DNA of 64,000 bases from Streptomyces sp. SID13726 (GCF_010548375.1 NZ_JAAGLY010000007.1:1-64000), one strand, 5' to 3'; positions 33,331-42,443 are shown, counted from the first letter of the stretch. Program-made: numbers and translations. Notes: generated from the sequence alone by a model not told the origin.

Positions 33331-33683
33331 GCGCCGCCCTCCATCCGGGACTTGATCGCCTCGGCCTTGGGGTCGAACTTGGCGGCGGCCACGCGCGAGT
33401 ACCACCAGGCGATGAGGAACGTGGTCAGGAACTGCGCGAGGCCCAGGACCAGGGCCACGTTGATGTTGCCGACGACCTTGGTGCCCATGAAGTCGCCCGC
33501 GTAGTTGGACAGCAGGACGTACAGCAGGTACCAGGCGATGAAGCCGACGGTCAGCGGAAAGGCGAAGGAGCGGTAGGAGCGGCGCAGTTCACCGAACTCC
33601 GCGCTCTCCTGCACCTCGGTGAACTCCGCGGTGGTGGGGAGTTTGTGCTGCTCTTTCGAGGGGGGCGGTGCGTCGGTGGACAC
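33327..33683 (-). CDS. DUF485 membrane protein (YjcH-like partner of ActP)
   Basis: 118 residues with two spans (FPLTVGFIAWYLLYVLLSNY and NVALVLGLAQFLTTFLIAWWY) and charged ends. DUF485 proteins are encoded just before acetate permeases and are assumed to assist them. Translationally coupled to the symporter by an ATGA overlap. In the upstream gap, GCCCAAGG (33749-33756) and CCTTGGGC (33810-33817) form a widely spaced inverted repeat that could hold a looping regulator. Confidence 0.9.
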   Translation of the reverse strand: MSTDAPPPSKEQHKLPTTAEFTEVQESAEFGELRRSYRSFAFPLTVGFIAWYLLYVLLSNYAGDFMGTKVVGNINVALVLGLAQFLTTFLIAWWYSRVAAAKFDPKAEAIKSRMEGGA

Positions 33684-33936
33684 GAAGTCTCCTCGCGTTG
33701 CTCGTGCGGTTGTGACGGGGATCGGGGGCGAGTGTCCTCGCGTTCCCTGCCCAAGGTCACGGCGGCACGCACGGACCGGTTCAACTCGCTTTGCTTCTTT
33801 CCTAACTCACCTTGGGCAAGTCATTGCTGGCCAGCGACTTCGGAAGATAGCTTCGGCCTGCACCACCCGTCATGTACCTGCCCGAGCGACACCTGCGTCT
33901 CGGGCCGGTTTCGTTTCCGGATGATGTGGAGACCCC

Positions 33937-35475
33937 ATGTCCCAGCCGCGTTCCAGACGTTCGAGACGCACGCTCGCGCTCGCCGTACCGGTCGCGCTGT
34001 CCCTCACGGCCTCGCTCGGCTTCCTGCCCGCGGCGGCCTCGGCCGCCCCTCTCGCACGGAGCACGGCGTCGGCCGCGGAGGCGACGAATCTCTCGTACGT
34101 CGTCAACACCAAGCTGGACCGTCGCACGATCGAGAAGGTCAGGAAGGCCGTCCCGGCGGCCGGCGGCACCGTGGTGATCACCTACGCGAAGATCGGTGTG
34201 ATCGTCGCCCACTCGTCGAACCCGGACTTCGCCGCGCAGATGCGCAAGGTGCGCGGAGTGCAGTCGGCCGGTGCTACCCGCACCTCGGCACTGACCCCGG
34301 CCGGTACGACGGACGAGGGCGCGGTCCAGGTCCTGTCGGACGCGCAGGCCGCGAAGGTCGCGAAGGCGTCCGCGGCCACGCCGGCCAGTGAGCCGCTGGA
34401 GGCCGACCAGTGGGACCTGCGCGCGATAGGCGCCGACAAGGCGGCCAGGATCAACCCGGGCAGCCGCAAGGTGACCGTCGCCGTGATCGACACCGGCGTC
34501 GACGACACCCATCCCGACATCGCGCCGAACTTCTCCGCCGCCCAGTCGGCCAACTGCGACGGCGGTGTCCCGGACACCAGCGCGGGCGCCTGGCGGCCGT
34601 ACACCGCGGACGACTACCACGGCACCCATGTGGCCGGTGAGATCGCCGCGGCCCGCAACGGCATCGGCGTGGCCGGGGTCGCTCCCGGTGTGAAGGTCTC
34701 CGCGATCAACGTGACCGACCGGAGCAACGGCCTCTTCTACCCGGAGAGCGTCGTGTGCGCGTTCGTGTTCGCCGCCGACCACGGCGTCGAGATCACGAAC
34801 AACAGCTACTACGTTGATCCATGGCTGTACAACTGCATGGACGACCCCGATCAGCGGGCCATTGTTGATTCGGTCAACAGGGCGCAGCTGTACGCGCAAC
34901 ACAAGGGCACGCTCAACCTGGCGTCGGCGGGCAACTCCAACCACGACCTGGACTCCGACGCGATCGTCGACGCCACGAGCCCCGACGACTCCACCCCGGT
35001 GGAGCGCACCGTCGACCCGCACGAGTGCTTCGACGTGCCGACGCAGCTGCCGGGTGTCGTCACGGTCAGCGCGACGGGCGTCAAGAACCTCAAGTCGTAC
35101 TACTCCTCGTACGGCAAGGGAGTCGTCGACGTCGCCGCCCCCGGTGGCGACCGGCTCTACCAGATCCCGGACACGCCCTCGCAGAACGGCCGCATCCTGT
35201 CCACCCTGCCGAACGGTGAGTACGGCTTCCTCCAGGGCACCTCGATGGCGTCGCCGCACGCCGCGGGCGTCGCCGCGCTGCTGAAGTCGACGCACCCCAA
35301 GGCGAGCCCGGCCCAGCTCCAGGCGCTGCTGAAGGCGCAGGCGAACGCCACGAGCTGCCCGGCGTCCTACGACCAGGACGGCGACGGCACACAGGACGCG
35401 GTGTGCGAGGGCGGCACCCGGGTCAACGGCTTCTACGGCTTCGGCATCGTCAACGCGCTGCGCGCGGTCAAGTGA
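33937..35475 (+). CDS. secreted S8 subtilisin-like serine protease, copy 1
   Basis: 512 residues. Signal peptide (about 1-36, ending AAASAAP), propeptide (about 45-150, I9-like, with VVITYAKIGVIVAHSSNPDF), then the S8 domain with Asp185 (VAVIDTGVDDTHPD), His228 (HGTHVAGE), oxyanion Asn333 and Ser436 (GTSMASPHAAG), all intact. Six cysteines are conserved with copy 2, so three disulfides are likely. Near the end the loop DQDGDGTQD (about 479-487) is an EF-hand/TSP3-like calcium site. Extracellular proteolysis during growth or development is the likely role. Copy 2 follows after 73 bases. Confidence 0.94.
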   Translation: MSQPRSRRSRRTLALAVPVALSLTASLGFLPAAASAAPLARSTASAAEATNLSYVVNTKLDRRTIEKVRKAVPAAGGTVVITYAKIGVIVAHSSNPDFAAQMRKVRGVQSAGATRTSALTPAGTTDEGAVQVLSDAQAAKVAKASAATPASEPLEADQWDLRAIGADKAARINPGSRKVTVAVIDTGVDDTHPDIAPNFSAAQSANCDGGVPDTSAGAWRPYTADDYHGTHVAGEIAAARNGIGVAGVAPGVKVSAINVTDRSNGLFYPESVVCAFVFAADHGVEITNNSYYVDPWLYNCMDDPDQRAIVDSVNRAQLYAQHKGTLNLASAGNSNHDLDSDAIVDATSPDDSTPVERTVDPHECFDVPTQLPGVVTVSATGVKNLKSYYSSYGKGVVDVAAPGGDRLYQIPDTPSQNGRILSTLPNGEYGFLQGTSMASPHAAGVAALLKSTHPKASPAQLQALLKAQANATSCPASYDQDGDGTQDAVCEGGTRVNGFYGFGIVNALRAVK

Positions 35476-35548
35476 CCCGCCGAACGCGAGCCGCGACACC
35501 ACCCGCACGGACCGCTTGTACCCCGAACGAACTGGAGAAACTTCCATC

Positions 35549-37114
35549 ATGACAGGGCCCCACACGCGCTACCGGCGCGCGTTCGCGATCCCGCTCGGCA
35601 TGACGATGGCGACGGCCATGGCGTTCCTGCCGGGCGCCACGGCTTCCGCGGCCGACCTGCCCGGCACCGTGGCCGGAGTCACCGGCGCAGTGAACGACGT
35701 CCTCGCCTCCGCCACGGCGGACGGGACGGCGCTCAGCTATGTCGTCAACGTCCGTGCCGGGCACGCTCCTTCCGCCCAGGTGAAGAAGGCCATCGGCAAG
35801 GCCGGCGGCACGATCGTGACGTCGTACGACCGGATCGGCGTGATCGTCGTCCACTCCTCGAACCCCGACTTCGCGAAGACGATCCGCAAGGTCCGCGGGG
35901 TCGAGTCGGCGGGCAACACGCGCAACGCGCCGCTGCCCGCGCAGTCGACGACCGACGAGGGCACGCCGAAGGCGCTCAGCTCGGCACAGATGGCCGCCGT
36001 CCGGGCCGTCGCCGACGCCGGTCAGGACCCGCTGGAGTCGCTCCAGTGGGACCTGCCCGCCATCAAGGCGGACAAGGCGCACGAGAAGTCGCTCGGCAGC
36101 CGCAAGGTGACCGTCGCCGTGATCGACACCGGCGTCGACGACACCCACCCGGACCTCGCGCCGAACTTCGACCGGGCCGCGTCGGTCAACTGCGTGACGG
36201 GCAAGCCGGACACCGCAGACGGGGCGTGGCGGCCGAGCGCGGCGGAGAGCCCGCACGGCACGCACGTGGCCGGTGAGATCGCGGCCGCCAAGAACGGCGT
36301 CGGCATGACGGGCGTGGCGCCCGGCGTGAAGGTGGCGGGCATCAAGGTGTCGACCACCGCCGGCTACTTCTACACGGAGGCCGTGGTCTGCGGCTTCATG
36401 TGGGCGGCCACGCACGACGTCGACGTCACCAACAACAGCTATTACACCGACCCCTGGTACTTCAACTGCACCGACGACCCGGACCAGAAGGCGCTCGTGG
36501 AAGCCGTCACCCGGGCCTCGCGGTACGCGGAGAAGAAGGGCGTGGTGAACGTCGCCGCGGCCGGCAACGAGAACTACGACCTCGCGGCCGACGAGATCAC
36601 CGACCCGGTCTCGCCGAACGACGGCACGCCCTCGGACCGGGTGATCGACCCGTCGGAGTGCTTCGACATACCGACGCAGCTGCCGGGTGTCGTGACGGTC
36701 GCGTCGACCGGGGCGAAGGGCATCAAGTCGTCCTTCTCCAACTACGGCCTGGGCACCATCGACGTCGCCGCGCCCGGCGGTGACTCGACGGTCTACCAGA
36801 CGCCCGCGCCGCCCGCGACCAGCGGTCTGATCCTGGGCACGCTGCCCGGCGGCAAGTGGGGCTACATGGCCGGTACGTCGATGGCCTCGCCGCACGCCGC
36901 CGCGGTGGCCGCGCTGATCAAGTCGACGCACCCGCACGCCTCGCCCGCCCTGGTGAAGGCGCTGCTGTACGCGGAGGCCGACGCCACGCCGTGCACGGAC
37001 CCGTACGACATCAACGGCGACGGCAAGGTCGACGCGGTGTGCGAGGGGTCCAAGAACCGCAACGGCTTCTACGGCTGGGGCACGGTGGACGCACTGGACG
37101 CGGTGACGAAGTAG
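35549..37114 (+). CDS. secreted S8 subtilisin-like serine protease, copy 2
   Basis: 521 residues, paralogue of the preceding gene with the same order: signal peptide (about 1-35), I9-like propeptide (TSYDRIGVIVVHSSNPDF), catalytic Asp193, His236, oxyanion Asn340 and Ser444, and a C-terminal DINGDGKVD loop. The longest stretches of similarity are around the active-site blocks and the propeptide. Copy 2 probably arose by tandem duplication, then diverged in the substrate-binding regions (for example VSTTAGYFYTEA against NVTDRSNGLFYPES). The ATG at 35549 follows CTGGAG. Possibly co-transcribed with copy 1; no terminator lies between. Confidence 0.94.
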   Translation: MTGPHTRYRRAFAIPLGMTMATAMAFLPGATASAADLPGTVAGVTGAVNDVLASATADGTALSYVVNVRAGHAPSAQVKKAIGKAGGTIVTSYDRIGVIVVHSSNPDFAKTIRKVRGVESAGNTRNAPLPAQSTTDEGTPKALSSAQMAAVRAVADAGQDPLESLQWDLPAIKADKAHEKSLGSRKVTVAVIDTGVDDTHPDLAPNFDRAASVNCVTGKPDTADGAWRPSAAESPHGTHVAGEIAAAKNGVGMTGVAPGVKVAGIKVSTTAGYFYTEAVVCGFMWAATHDVDVTNNSYYTDPWYFNCTDDPDQKALVEAVTRASRYAEKKGVVNVAAAGNENYDLAADEITDPVSPNDGTPSDRVIDPSECFDIPTQLPGVVTVASTGAKGIKSSFSNYGLGTIDVAAPGGDSTVYQTPAPPATSGLILGTLPGGKWGYMAGTSMASPHAAAVAALIKSTHPHASPALVKALLYAEADATPCTDPYDINGDGKVDAVCEGSKNRNGFYGWGTVDALDAVTK

Positions 37115-37160
37115 CGCCGGTGGCCAGATCGCGATAGGGATCGATCAAGGTCGATCCATA

Positions 37161-37191
37161 TATTGATTGAGTCAATACTGCATAGTGCAGT
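37161..37191 (+). promoter_or_regulatory. tandem palindromes and leaderless promoter of the CoA transferase
   Basis: TATTGA-TTGAG-TCAATA (37161-37177) and ACTGCA-TAG-TGCAGT (37177-37191) are two perfect inverted repeats sharing one base. The second contains a CATAGT hexamer (37181-37186) exactly 6 bases before the ATG at 37193, the spacing of a -10 box for a leaderless transcript. The stretch is strikingly AT-rich for this genome. Confidence 0.6.
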
Positions 37192-37192
37192 C

Positions 37193-38515
37193 ATGACTGG
37201 GATCAAGTTTGTGGTGCGGGAAGGCGCTCTCCAGGGGCGCCTTCCCGTGCGAGAGCTCGCTCGCGCCTGTGTCGGTACGTGCGCGCAGGCCGCCGCCGAG
37301 CTGGGGGCGCTGCGGGCCGGGCTCGCCATGGCGCCTGCGGTACGGGTGGACGACGGAGCCCTCGCCGCGGCTTTCCTGAGCGAGCGTCATCTGTTGATCG
37401 ACGGACGCGCGCCGGTCAACTTCGCACCGCTGTCACGGTTCTGGCGGACGGCCGACGGATGGGTGCGGACGCATGCCAACTATCCGCACCACCGCGCGCG
37501 GCTCCTCGCGGCGCTCGGGGTACCGGACGATGTGGCGGTCGTCGAGGCTGCGCTCGCCGAGAGGTCCGCCCTGGACGTCGAAGAGACGGTGTACGCGGCC
37601 GGGGGCCTCGCGGTGGCCCTGCGCTCCCCCGAGGAGTGGGCCGCGCATCCGCAGGCGGCCGAGGTGGCGAAGCGGCCGCTGGTCGAACGGGGGCGGCTGG
37701 ACACGGCTCCCGTGCGTGCGCTCGCCCCGGTCGACGCCTCTCCCCTGCTGCCGGCCGCCGGTCTGCGGGTGCTGGATCTGACGCGGGTCCTGGCGGGACC
37801 GGTCGCCACCCGCACGCTCGCTCTCCTGGGCGCGGACGTCCTGCGCGTGGACGCTCCCCTGCTGCCCGAACTCCCCGACCAGCACGCCGACACCGGCTTC
37901 GGGAAGCGGTCGGCGACCCTCGACCTGGCCACCGACCGGCAGACCTTCGAGGAACTCCTCGCGGCGGCGGACGTGGTCGTCACGGGGTACCGGCCGGGCG
38001 CGCTGGACCGGTTCGGGCTGTCGCCCCAGGCGCTGGCGGAGCGGCGGCCCGGGGTGGTCGTGGCGCAGTTGTCGGCCTGGGGCGCGTACGGGCCCTGGCG
38101 TGAGCGGCGGGGGTTCGACAGCCTGGTGCAGGTTGCCACCGGGATCGCGGCGCTGGAGGGTTCGGCGGAGAAGCCGGGTGCGCTGCCGGCGCAGGCCCTC
38201 GACCACGGGACGGGCTATCTGCTGGCGGCGGCCGTGCTGCGGGCGCTGGCCGAGCAGTCGTACGAGGGCGGGAGCCGGTTCGTGCGGCTGGCGCTGGCGC
38301 GGACGGCCCGGTGGCTGACCGACGAGACGGACGGGACGGGGGCGGGTGACGCCGACGGTGTCGCGTACGAGGGGCCCGGGGCCTGGCTGGCGGAGACGGA
38401 CAGCGCGCTCGGGCGGCTGCGGTACGCCCGGTCGCCGGTCTCCTTCGAGGGCGGTCCGACGGACTGGACCCGGCCGCCGGTGCCGTGGGGGACGGACGCG
38501 GCACGCTGGGGCTGA
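37193..38515 (+). CDS. CoA transferase family III (CaiB/BaiF) protein
   Basis: 440 residues. Family III CoA transferases move CoA between acids, using an aspartyl-CoA intermediate. Visible blocks: GLRVLDLTRVLAGPVATRTLALLGADVLRVD near 195 in two parts (RVLDLTRVLAGPVATRTL; LGADVLRVD), FGKRSATLDL, VVVTGYRPGALDRFGLS and QLSAWGAYGPW. Compared with typical CaiB proteins the N-terminal half is an extended, less conserved helical part (residues 1-180). The start is taken at ATG 37193, directly after the palindromes and without a ribosome-binding site, consistent with leaderless translation. Substrate unknown. Confidence 0.86.
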   Translation: MTGIKFVVREGALQGRLPVRELARACVGTCAQAAAELGALRAGLAMAPAVRVDDGALAAAFLSERHLLIDGRAPVNFAPLSRFWRTADGWVRTHANYPHHRARLLAALGVPDDVAVVEAALAERSALDVEETVYAAGGLAVALRSPEEWAAHPQAAEVAKRPLVERGRLDTAPVRALAPVDASPLLPAAGLRVLDLTRVLAGPVATRTLALLGADVLRVDAPLLPELPDQHADTGFGKRSATLDLATDRQTFEELLAAADVVVTGYRPGALDRFGLSPQALAERRPGVVVAQLSAWGAYGPWRERRGFDSLVQVATGIAALEGSAEKPGALPAQALDHGTGYLLAAAVLRALAEQSYEGGSRFVRLALARTARWLTDETDGTGAGDADGVAYEGPGAWLAETDSALGRLRYARSPVSFEGGPTDWTRPPVPWGTDAARWG

Positions 38516-38580
38516 ACACGCGGGCGGGCGGGGGACGTACCGATGGGCGGAATGCCGTACCGCCACTTGTTTCCCTGCAC

Positions 38581-38610
38581 TTGCCCGGTTCTGTCCGTGC
38601 TGGTCAAGAT
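38581..38610 (+). promoter_or_regulatory. probable leaderless promoter of the CopD-like gene
   Basis: TTGCCC (38581-38586), 18 bases, CAAGAT (38605-38610), then 6 bases to the GTG at 38617. The spacing places the transcription start on the start codon. A GAGG before the GTG is too close to act as a ribosome-binding site. Confidence 0.5.
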
Positions 38611-38616
38611 CGTGAG

Positions 38617-39624
38617 GTGACCTTGATAAGACCCACCGCCGGGGCGGCCGACGCGAGCGGGCCCGAGCGGCGGCCCGGTGTCGGCCGGGCGGTCGCCGTC
38701 CTCGCCCTGGTGGTGCTGGCCGCGCTGATACCCCTGTTGGGCCCGTCCGCCGCGCTGCACGGCACCGGGGAGGCGGCGGCGCCCGGCGTCGGCGGGGTGG
38801 CGCTGCTGCGGGCGGTGCTGTTCGCCGCGCTGTGCGTGCCGCTGGGCGAGCTGTTCGCGGCCCGGCTGGCCCGTTCGGTGCCCGGCGCTCCCCCGGCCGT
38901 GCCCCGCTCCTGGGCGCCGTTCGCGGCAGCCGCCGGTTTCGTGGCCGCGCTGGGGCTCGCGTCGGTCGTGGCGACCGGCAATCTGGTGCCGCACAGTCTC
39001 ACCGAGATCGACGTCGGCGGCCTGTACGAGTCCCGTGACGGCAAGCTGGCGCTGCTGGAGGTCAACGCCTTCCTGGTGGCCGCCCTGTGCGCCCGCTCGG
39101 CCCGGCCCGCCGTCCAGGTGTGGCCGTTGGCCGCCGTGGTCGTCGCCGAGGCACTGCGCGCGCATCCCCCGACCGAGCACGGTCCGCTGGTGGGCTCCGG
39201 GCTGACGCTGGTTCATCTGACGTGCGCCGCGCTGTGGGCGGGCGGACTGCTTCAGGTGCTGCGGACGCTGCGCCACTGGGGTCCGGGGGCGCCGGGTGCC
39301 GCGCTGCTCGGGCTCTACGCGCGCGTGGCGGCCGTTCTGCTCGCCGCCATCACCGCGACCGGGGTGTGGAGTTCGCTGCGCCGGATGCCGCCCGGCACCG
39401 TCCTGGGCCAGCTGACGGACACGGCCTACGGGCGCACTCTGCTGGCCAAGGTGCTCCTCGTGGCGGCCGTCGCCGCGCTCGCCCTGTGGGCCCGCGCCCG
39501 GCTGCGCCGCGCCCCCGACCCGCTGACCGCGTGTGTCCCCGCGCGCGCGGAGGTCGCCGCGCTGGGGCTGGTGGTCGCGGTGTCGGGGCTGCTGACGGCG
39601 CTGCCGGTGCCGATCCGCTGGTGA
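38617..39624 (+). CDS. CopD-family copper-resistance membrane protein
   Basis: 335 residues with about eight spans and a CopD domain in the C-terminal half (VGSGLTLVHLTCAALWAGGLLQVL, in two parts around HLTCAALWAGG, and TAYGRTLLAKVLLVAAVAALALWARARL). CopD proteins are thought to move copper across the membrane. There is no CopC partner here. The GTG at 38617 gives an N-terminus starting TLIRPTAG and the first span near residue 20. It converges on the dehydrogenase gene with a single base between stops. Confidence 0.85.
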   Translation: MTLIRPTAGAADASGPERRPGVGRAVAVLALVVLAALIPLLGPSAALHGTGEAAAPGVGGVALLRAVLFAALCVPLGELFAARLARSVPGAPPAVPRSWAPFAAAAGFVAALGLASVVATGNLVPHSLTEIDVGGLYESRDGKLALLEVNAFLVAALCARSARPAVQVWPLAAVVVAEALRAHPPTEHGPLVGSGLTLVHLTCAALWAGGLLQVLRTLRHWGPGAPGAALLGLYARVAAVLLAAITATGVWSSLRRMPPGTVLGQLTDTAYGRTLLAKVLLVAAVAALALWARARLRRAPDPLTACVPARAEVAALGLVVAVSGLLTALPVPIRW

Positions 39625-39625
39625 G

Positions 39626-40669
39626 CTAGGGCGTGACGAGCACCTTGAGAGCGGTGCGTTCGTCCATCGCCTTGTAGCCGGCCGGGACGTCCTCCAGGGT
39701 GACGGTCATGTCGAAGACGGGCGAGGCGTCGACGGTGCCGTCCAGGACGTCGGGCAGCAGTTCGGGGATGTAGGCGCGGACCGGTGCCACGCCGCCGCGC
39801 AGGGCGATGTTCCGGTCGAACATGACACCGAGGTCGACACCGGTGCCGCTGCCGTGCGGGACGCCGACGAAGCCGATGGCGCCGCCGTCGCGGGCGATGT
39901 TGACCGCCGTGCGCATGGACTGCTCGGTGCCGACGGCCTCGACGACGGCGTGCGCGCCCTGGCCGCGGGTGAGTTCGCGTACGGCCGCCACGGCGGCGTC
40001 TCCGCGCTCGGCGACGACGTCGGTGGCGCCGAAGCGGCGGGCGAGGTCGGTGCGGGCCTGATGGCGGCCCAGGGCGATGATCCGCTCGGCGCCGAGCCGC
40101 CTGGCCGCGAGCACCGCGCACAGGCCGACGGCTCCGTCGCCCACGACGGCGACGGTGGCGCCCGGGCGGGCCCCTGCGCCGAGGGCGGCGTGGTGGCCGG
40201 TGCCGAGGACGTCGGAGAGGGTCAGCAGGGAGGTCAGCAGCCGGTCGTCGGAGGCCGCCTCCTTGGGCAGCCGTACGAGGGTGCCGTCGGCGAAGGGGAC
40301 ACGCACGGCCTCGCCCTGGCCGCCGTCGTGACCGACCGAGCCCCAGAAGCCGCCGTGCTCGCAGGAGGTGGTCAGGCCTTCACGGCAGTGGTCGCAGACG
40401 CCGTCGGACCACATGAAGGGCGCGACGACGAGGTCGCCCCGCTTGACGGCGCTCACCTCGGAGCCGGTCTCCTCCACGACACCGAGGAACTCGTGCCCGA
40501 TCCGCTGCCCCGCCTGCCGGGCCGCCTCGCCGCGGTAGGCCCACAGGTCGCTGCCGCAGATGCAGGCCCGCAGCACCCGCAGCACGGCGTCGGTGGGCAG
40601 CTGCACCACGGGCTCGGGCACATCCTCCACGCGCATGTCGAACGGGGCGTGGATGGTGGTGGCGCGCAT
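39626..40669 (-). CDS. zinc-dependent alcohol dehydrogenase (MDR family)
   Basis: 347 residues. Catalytic-zinc ligands Cys38 (CICGSDLW), His59 and Glu60 (GHEFLGVVEE); structural-zinc lobe Cys92-x2-Cys95-x7-Cys103, with Asp89 where the first of the four cysteines normally stands. The cofactor site VVGDGAVGLCAVL and ALGRHQARTDLARRFGA suggests NADP preference. The C-terminus YKAMDERTALKVLV resembles zinc alcohol dehydrogenases annotated as threonine-type. Substrate unknown; a monocistronic gene. Confidence 0.92.
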   Translation of the reverse strand: MRATTIHAPFDMRVEDVPEPVVQLPTDAVLRVLRACICGSDLWAYRGEAARQAGQRIGHEFLGVVEETGSEVSAVKRGDLVVAPFMWSDGVCDHCREGLTTSCEHGGFWGSVGHDGGQGEAVRVPFADGTLVRLPKEAASDDRLLTSLLTLSDVLGTGHHAALGAGARPGATVAVVGDGAVGLCAVLAARRLGAERIIALGRHQARTDLARRFGATDVVAERGDAAVAAVRELTRGQGAHAVVEAVGTEQSMRTAVNIARDGGAIGFVGVPHGSGTGVDLGVMFDRNIALRGGVAPVRAYIPELLPDVLDGTVDASPVFDMTVTLEDVPAGYKAMDERTALKVLVTP

Positions 40670-40705
40670 GGCGAGGGTCCTTCTCGTGCGAGGTCGTGAC
40701 GGCGC

Positions 40706-41518
40706 TCAGGGGGTGGTCGAGCGCACCTCACCGTACGTCGCCATCGGCCCGGGGCGCGCTTCGAGGGCTCGCAGTGCGCCGCTGACCAGCAGGAACTGGG
40801 CGGCGACATAGGTGAGCATGATCCAGAGGTCGGGCCGTGGGAGCTGCGGCCAGTCGGCGACGCCGGTCGCGATGAGGGTGTCGGAGAGCAGGAAGAGCGC
40901 GCCGCCGAGTCCGGCGACGGCACCCAGGCGGACGGCCGACGCGCACGCCATCGCCGTGAGCAGCACGCTGTACCCGGCGACGGGCACCCGGAGTTCGGCG
41001 GGCAGGTCCGGCCACAGGGCCACGACGGTGACGACCAGGGCGGTGGCGTAGGCGGGCGCGAGGACGGCCACGCGTGCGCGTGGGCTGCCGTACGCCCTGA
41101 AGAGCGCGAGGTAGCAGACGTGACCGGCCGCGAAGGAGATCATGCCCGCGAGGAACGCGGGGTCGGCGTCGGACAGCAGCAGGACGTCACCGCCCCAGCC
41201 GCACAGGAGCGCGGCGACGAGGAGGCGGGGTGCGCCGGACGCCATCGCGTACGCGGCGAGGAAGGGCATCAGGAAGGGCTTGGCCACCGCGTGCCCCACG
41301 GAGAAGCCGGCGGCCAGGGAGACGAGGTCGACGAGGGCGGCCAGGGCGAAGGCGGCGAGGAGGAGGGCGGGCAGGTGGGCGCGGGTCCGCGAGGTGGCCG
41401 CGTGGGGTGCACGTACGCGTGGGCGTGAGGCGGTCGCCCGCGGCCCGCGTCCACGGGGGCGCGAGCTGTCCGTCCGTGGTGTGCGCCCGCGTGGCCGGTG
41501 TCCGTCGCGTGCCGTCAT
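40706..41518 (-). CDS. YhhN-family membrane protein (lysoplasmalogenase-like)
   Basis: 270 residues. The first 47 residues are Arg/Pro-rich and disordered (GHRPRGRTPRTDSSRPRGRG), then about eight spans. Family motifs: KPFLMPFLAAYAM near 85, GDVLLLSDADPAFLAGM and ALFLLSDTLIA. Animal homologues (TMEM86) hydrolyse lysoplasmalogen; bacterial function is uncertain. The start overlaps the end of the desaturase gene by 4 bases, so the two are coupled. A shorter start within the basic extension is possible. Confidence 0.85.
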   Translation of the reverse strand: MTARDGHRPRGRTPRTDSSRPRGRGPRATASRPRVRAPHAATSRTRAHLPALLLAAFALAALVDLVSLAAGFSVGHAVAKPFLMPFLAAYAMASGAPRLLVAALLCGWGGDVLLLSDADPAFLAGMISFAAGHVCYLALFRAYGSPRARVAVLAPAYATALVVTVVALWPDLPAELRVPVAGYSVLLTAMACASAVRLGAVAGLGGALFLLSDTLIATGVADWPQLPRPDLWIMLTYVAAQFLLVSGALRALEARPGPMATYGEVRSTTP

Positions 41519-42405
41519 GCGGCCGCGGTCCCCTCGGCGGCGGCCGGCTCCGGAGCCGGTTCCGCGACCGGGGCCGGCGTCGGCCCCCAGCCCGGCCCCC
41601 GGAACACCCGCCCGGCCCGCTCGCGCCAGCTCCGCGCCGCCTTGATGTCCTTGACTATCGAGACGTATTCATGGGTGGCCACCTTGATCGGGTTGAACGT
41701 GTTGATGTTCTTGGTCAACCCGTAGACGGGCCGTACGGTCTCGGCGACGAACGAGCCGAAGAGGCGGTCCCAGACGATGAGGATGCCGCCGAAGTTACGG
41801 TCCAGATAGCCGCCCTGGGAGGCGTGGTGGACGCGGTGGTGGGAGGGCGTGTTGAGGACGAACTCGAACCAGCGGGGCATCTTGTCGATGCGCTCGGTGT
41901 GGATCCAGAACTGGTAGACGAGGTTCGCGGAGGAGCAGAAGGCGAGCGCGGCCGGGTGGACGCCGGCGGCTACGAGGGGGACGTAGAACGGCCAGACGGT
42001 CAGGGTGGTCCACGGCTGGCGCAGCGCGGTGGTGAGGTTGAACTTCCGGCTGGAGTGGTGGACGACGTGGCAGGCCCAGAGGATGCGGATGACGTGATGG
42101 CCGCGGTGGGACCAGTAGTAGAAGAAGTCCTGTGCGAGCAGCATCAGCGGGACCGTCCACCACAGGACGGGGACGCGGAGCGGGGTGAGTTCGTAGATCG
42201 CCGTGTAGACGGCGACGATCGGGATCTTCCAGAGGAAGTCGAAGACGAGACTGCCGAGCCCCATGCCGAGGCTGGTGGCGGCGTCCTTCGTGTCGTACCC
42301 GGCGGCGTCCTCGTCGGGATGGACGCGGACGCTGATCATCTCGATGACGGTGAGCAGCACGAAGGCGGGGATGGACCAGACCACGACGTCGGGGAGGTTC
42401 GGCAT
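41515..42405 (-). CDS. sterol desaturase / fatty-acid hydroxylase family protein
   Basis: 296 residues, membrane di-iron oxygenase. Histidine boxes are complete: HRGHH (about 122), HVVHH (about 140) and HRVHH (about 214), with an N-terminal span (VVVWSIPAFVLLTVIEMISV) and others around the boxes. Such enzymes hydroxylate or desaturate acyl chains, sterols or carotenoids. With the YhhN protein next to it, lipid remodelling is likely. The ATG at 42405 is chosen; the longer frame upstream lacks similarity. The tail (residues 275 to end) is Pro/Ala/Glu-rich and disordered. Confidence 0.93.
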   Translation of the reverse strand: MPNLPDVVVWSIPAFVLLTVIEMISVRVHPDEDAAGYDTKDAATSLGMGLGSLVFDFLWKIPIVAVYTAIYELTPLRVPVLWWTVPLMLLAQDFFYYWSHRGHHVIRILWACHVVHHSSRKFNLTTALRQPWTTLTVWPFYVPLVAAGVHPAALAFCSSANLVYQFWIHTERIDKMPRWFEFVLNTPSHHRVHHASQGGYLDRNFGGILIVWDRLFGSFVAETVRPVYGLTKNINTFNPIKVATHEYVSIVKDIKAARSWRERAGRVFRGPGWGPTPAPVAEPAPEPAAAEGTAAA

Positions 42406-42443
42406 GCGTGCACCGTAGAACCGCCGGTGGGGCACGGCTAGAC

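Noticed and set aside
31642..33504. 620-codon plus-strand frame opposite the acetate symporter
   Set aside because: Antisense shadow: its composition is extremely Asp/Gly/Gln-rich, while the minus strand encodes a complete symporter.
33937..37114. Twin proteases as an insertion or transferred island
   Set aside because: Composition and codon use match the surroundings, no integrase, repeats or attachment sites flank them, and similar pairs belong to the core order in this genus as I recall it.
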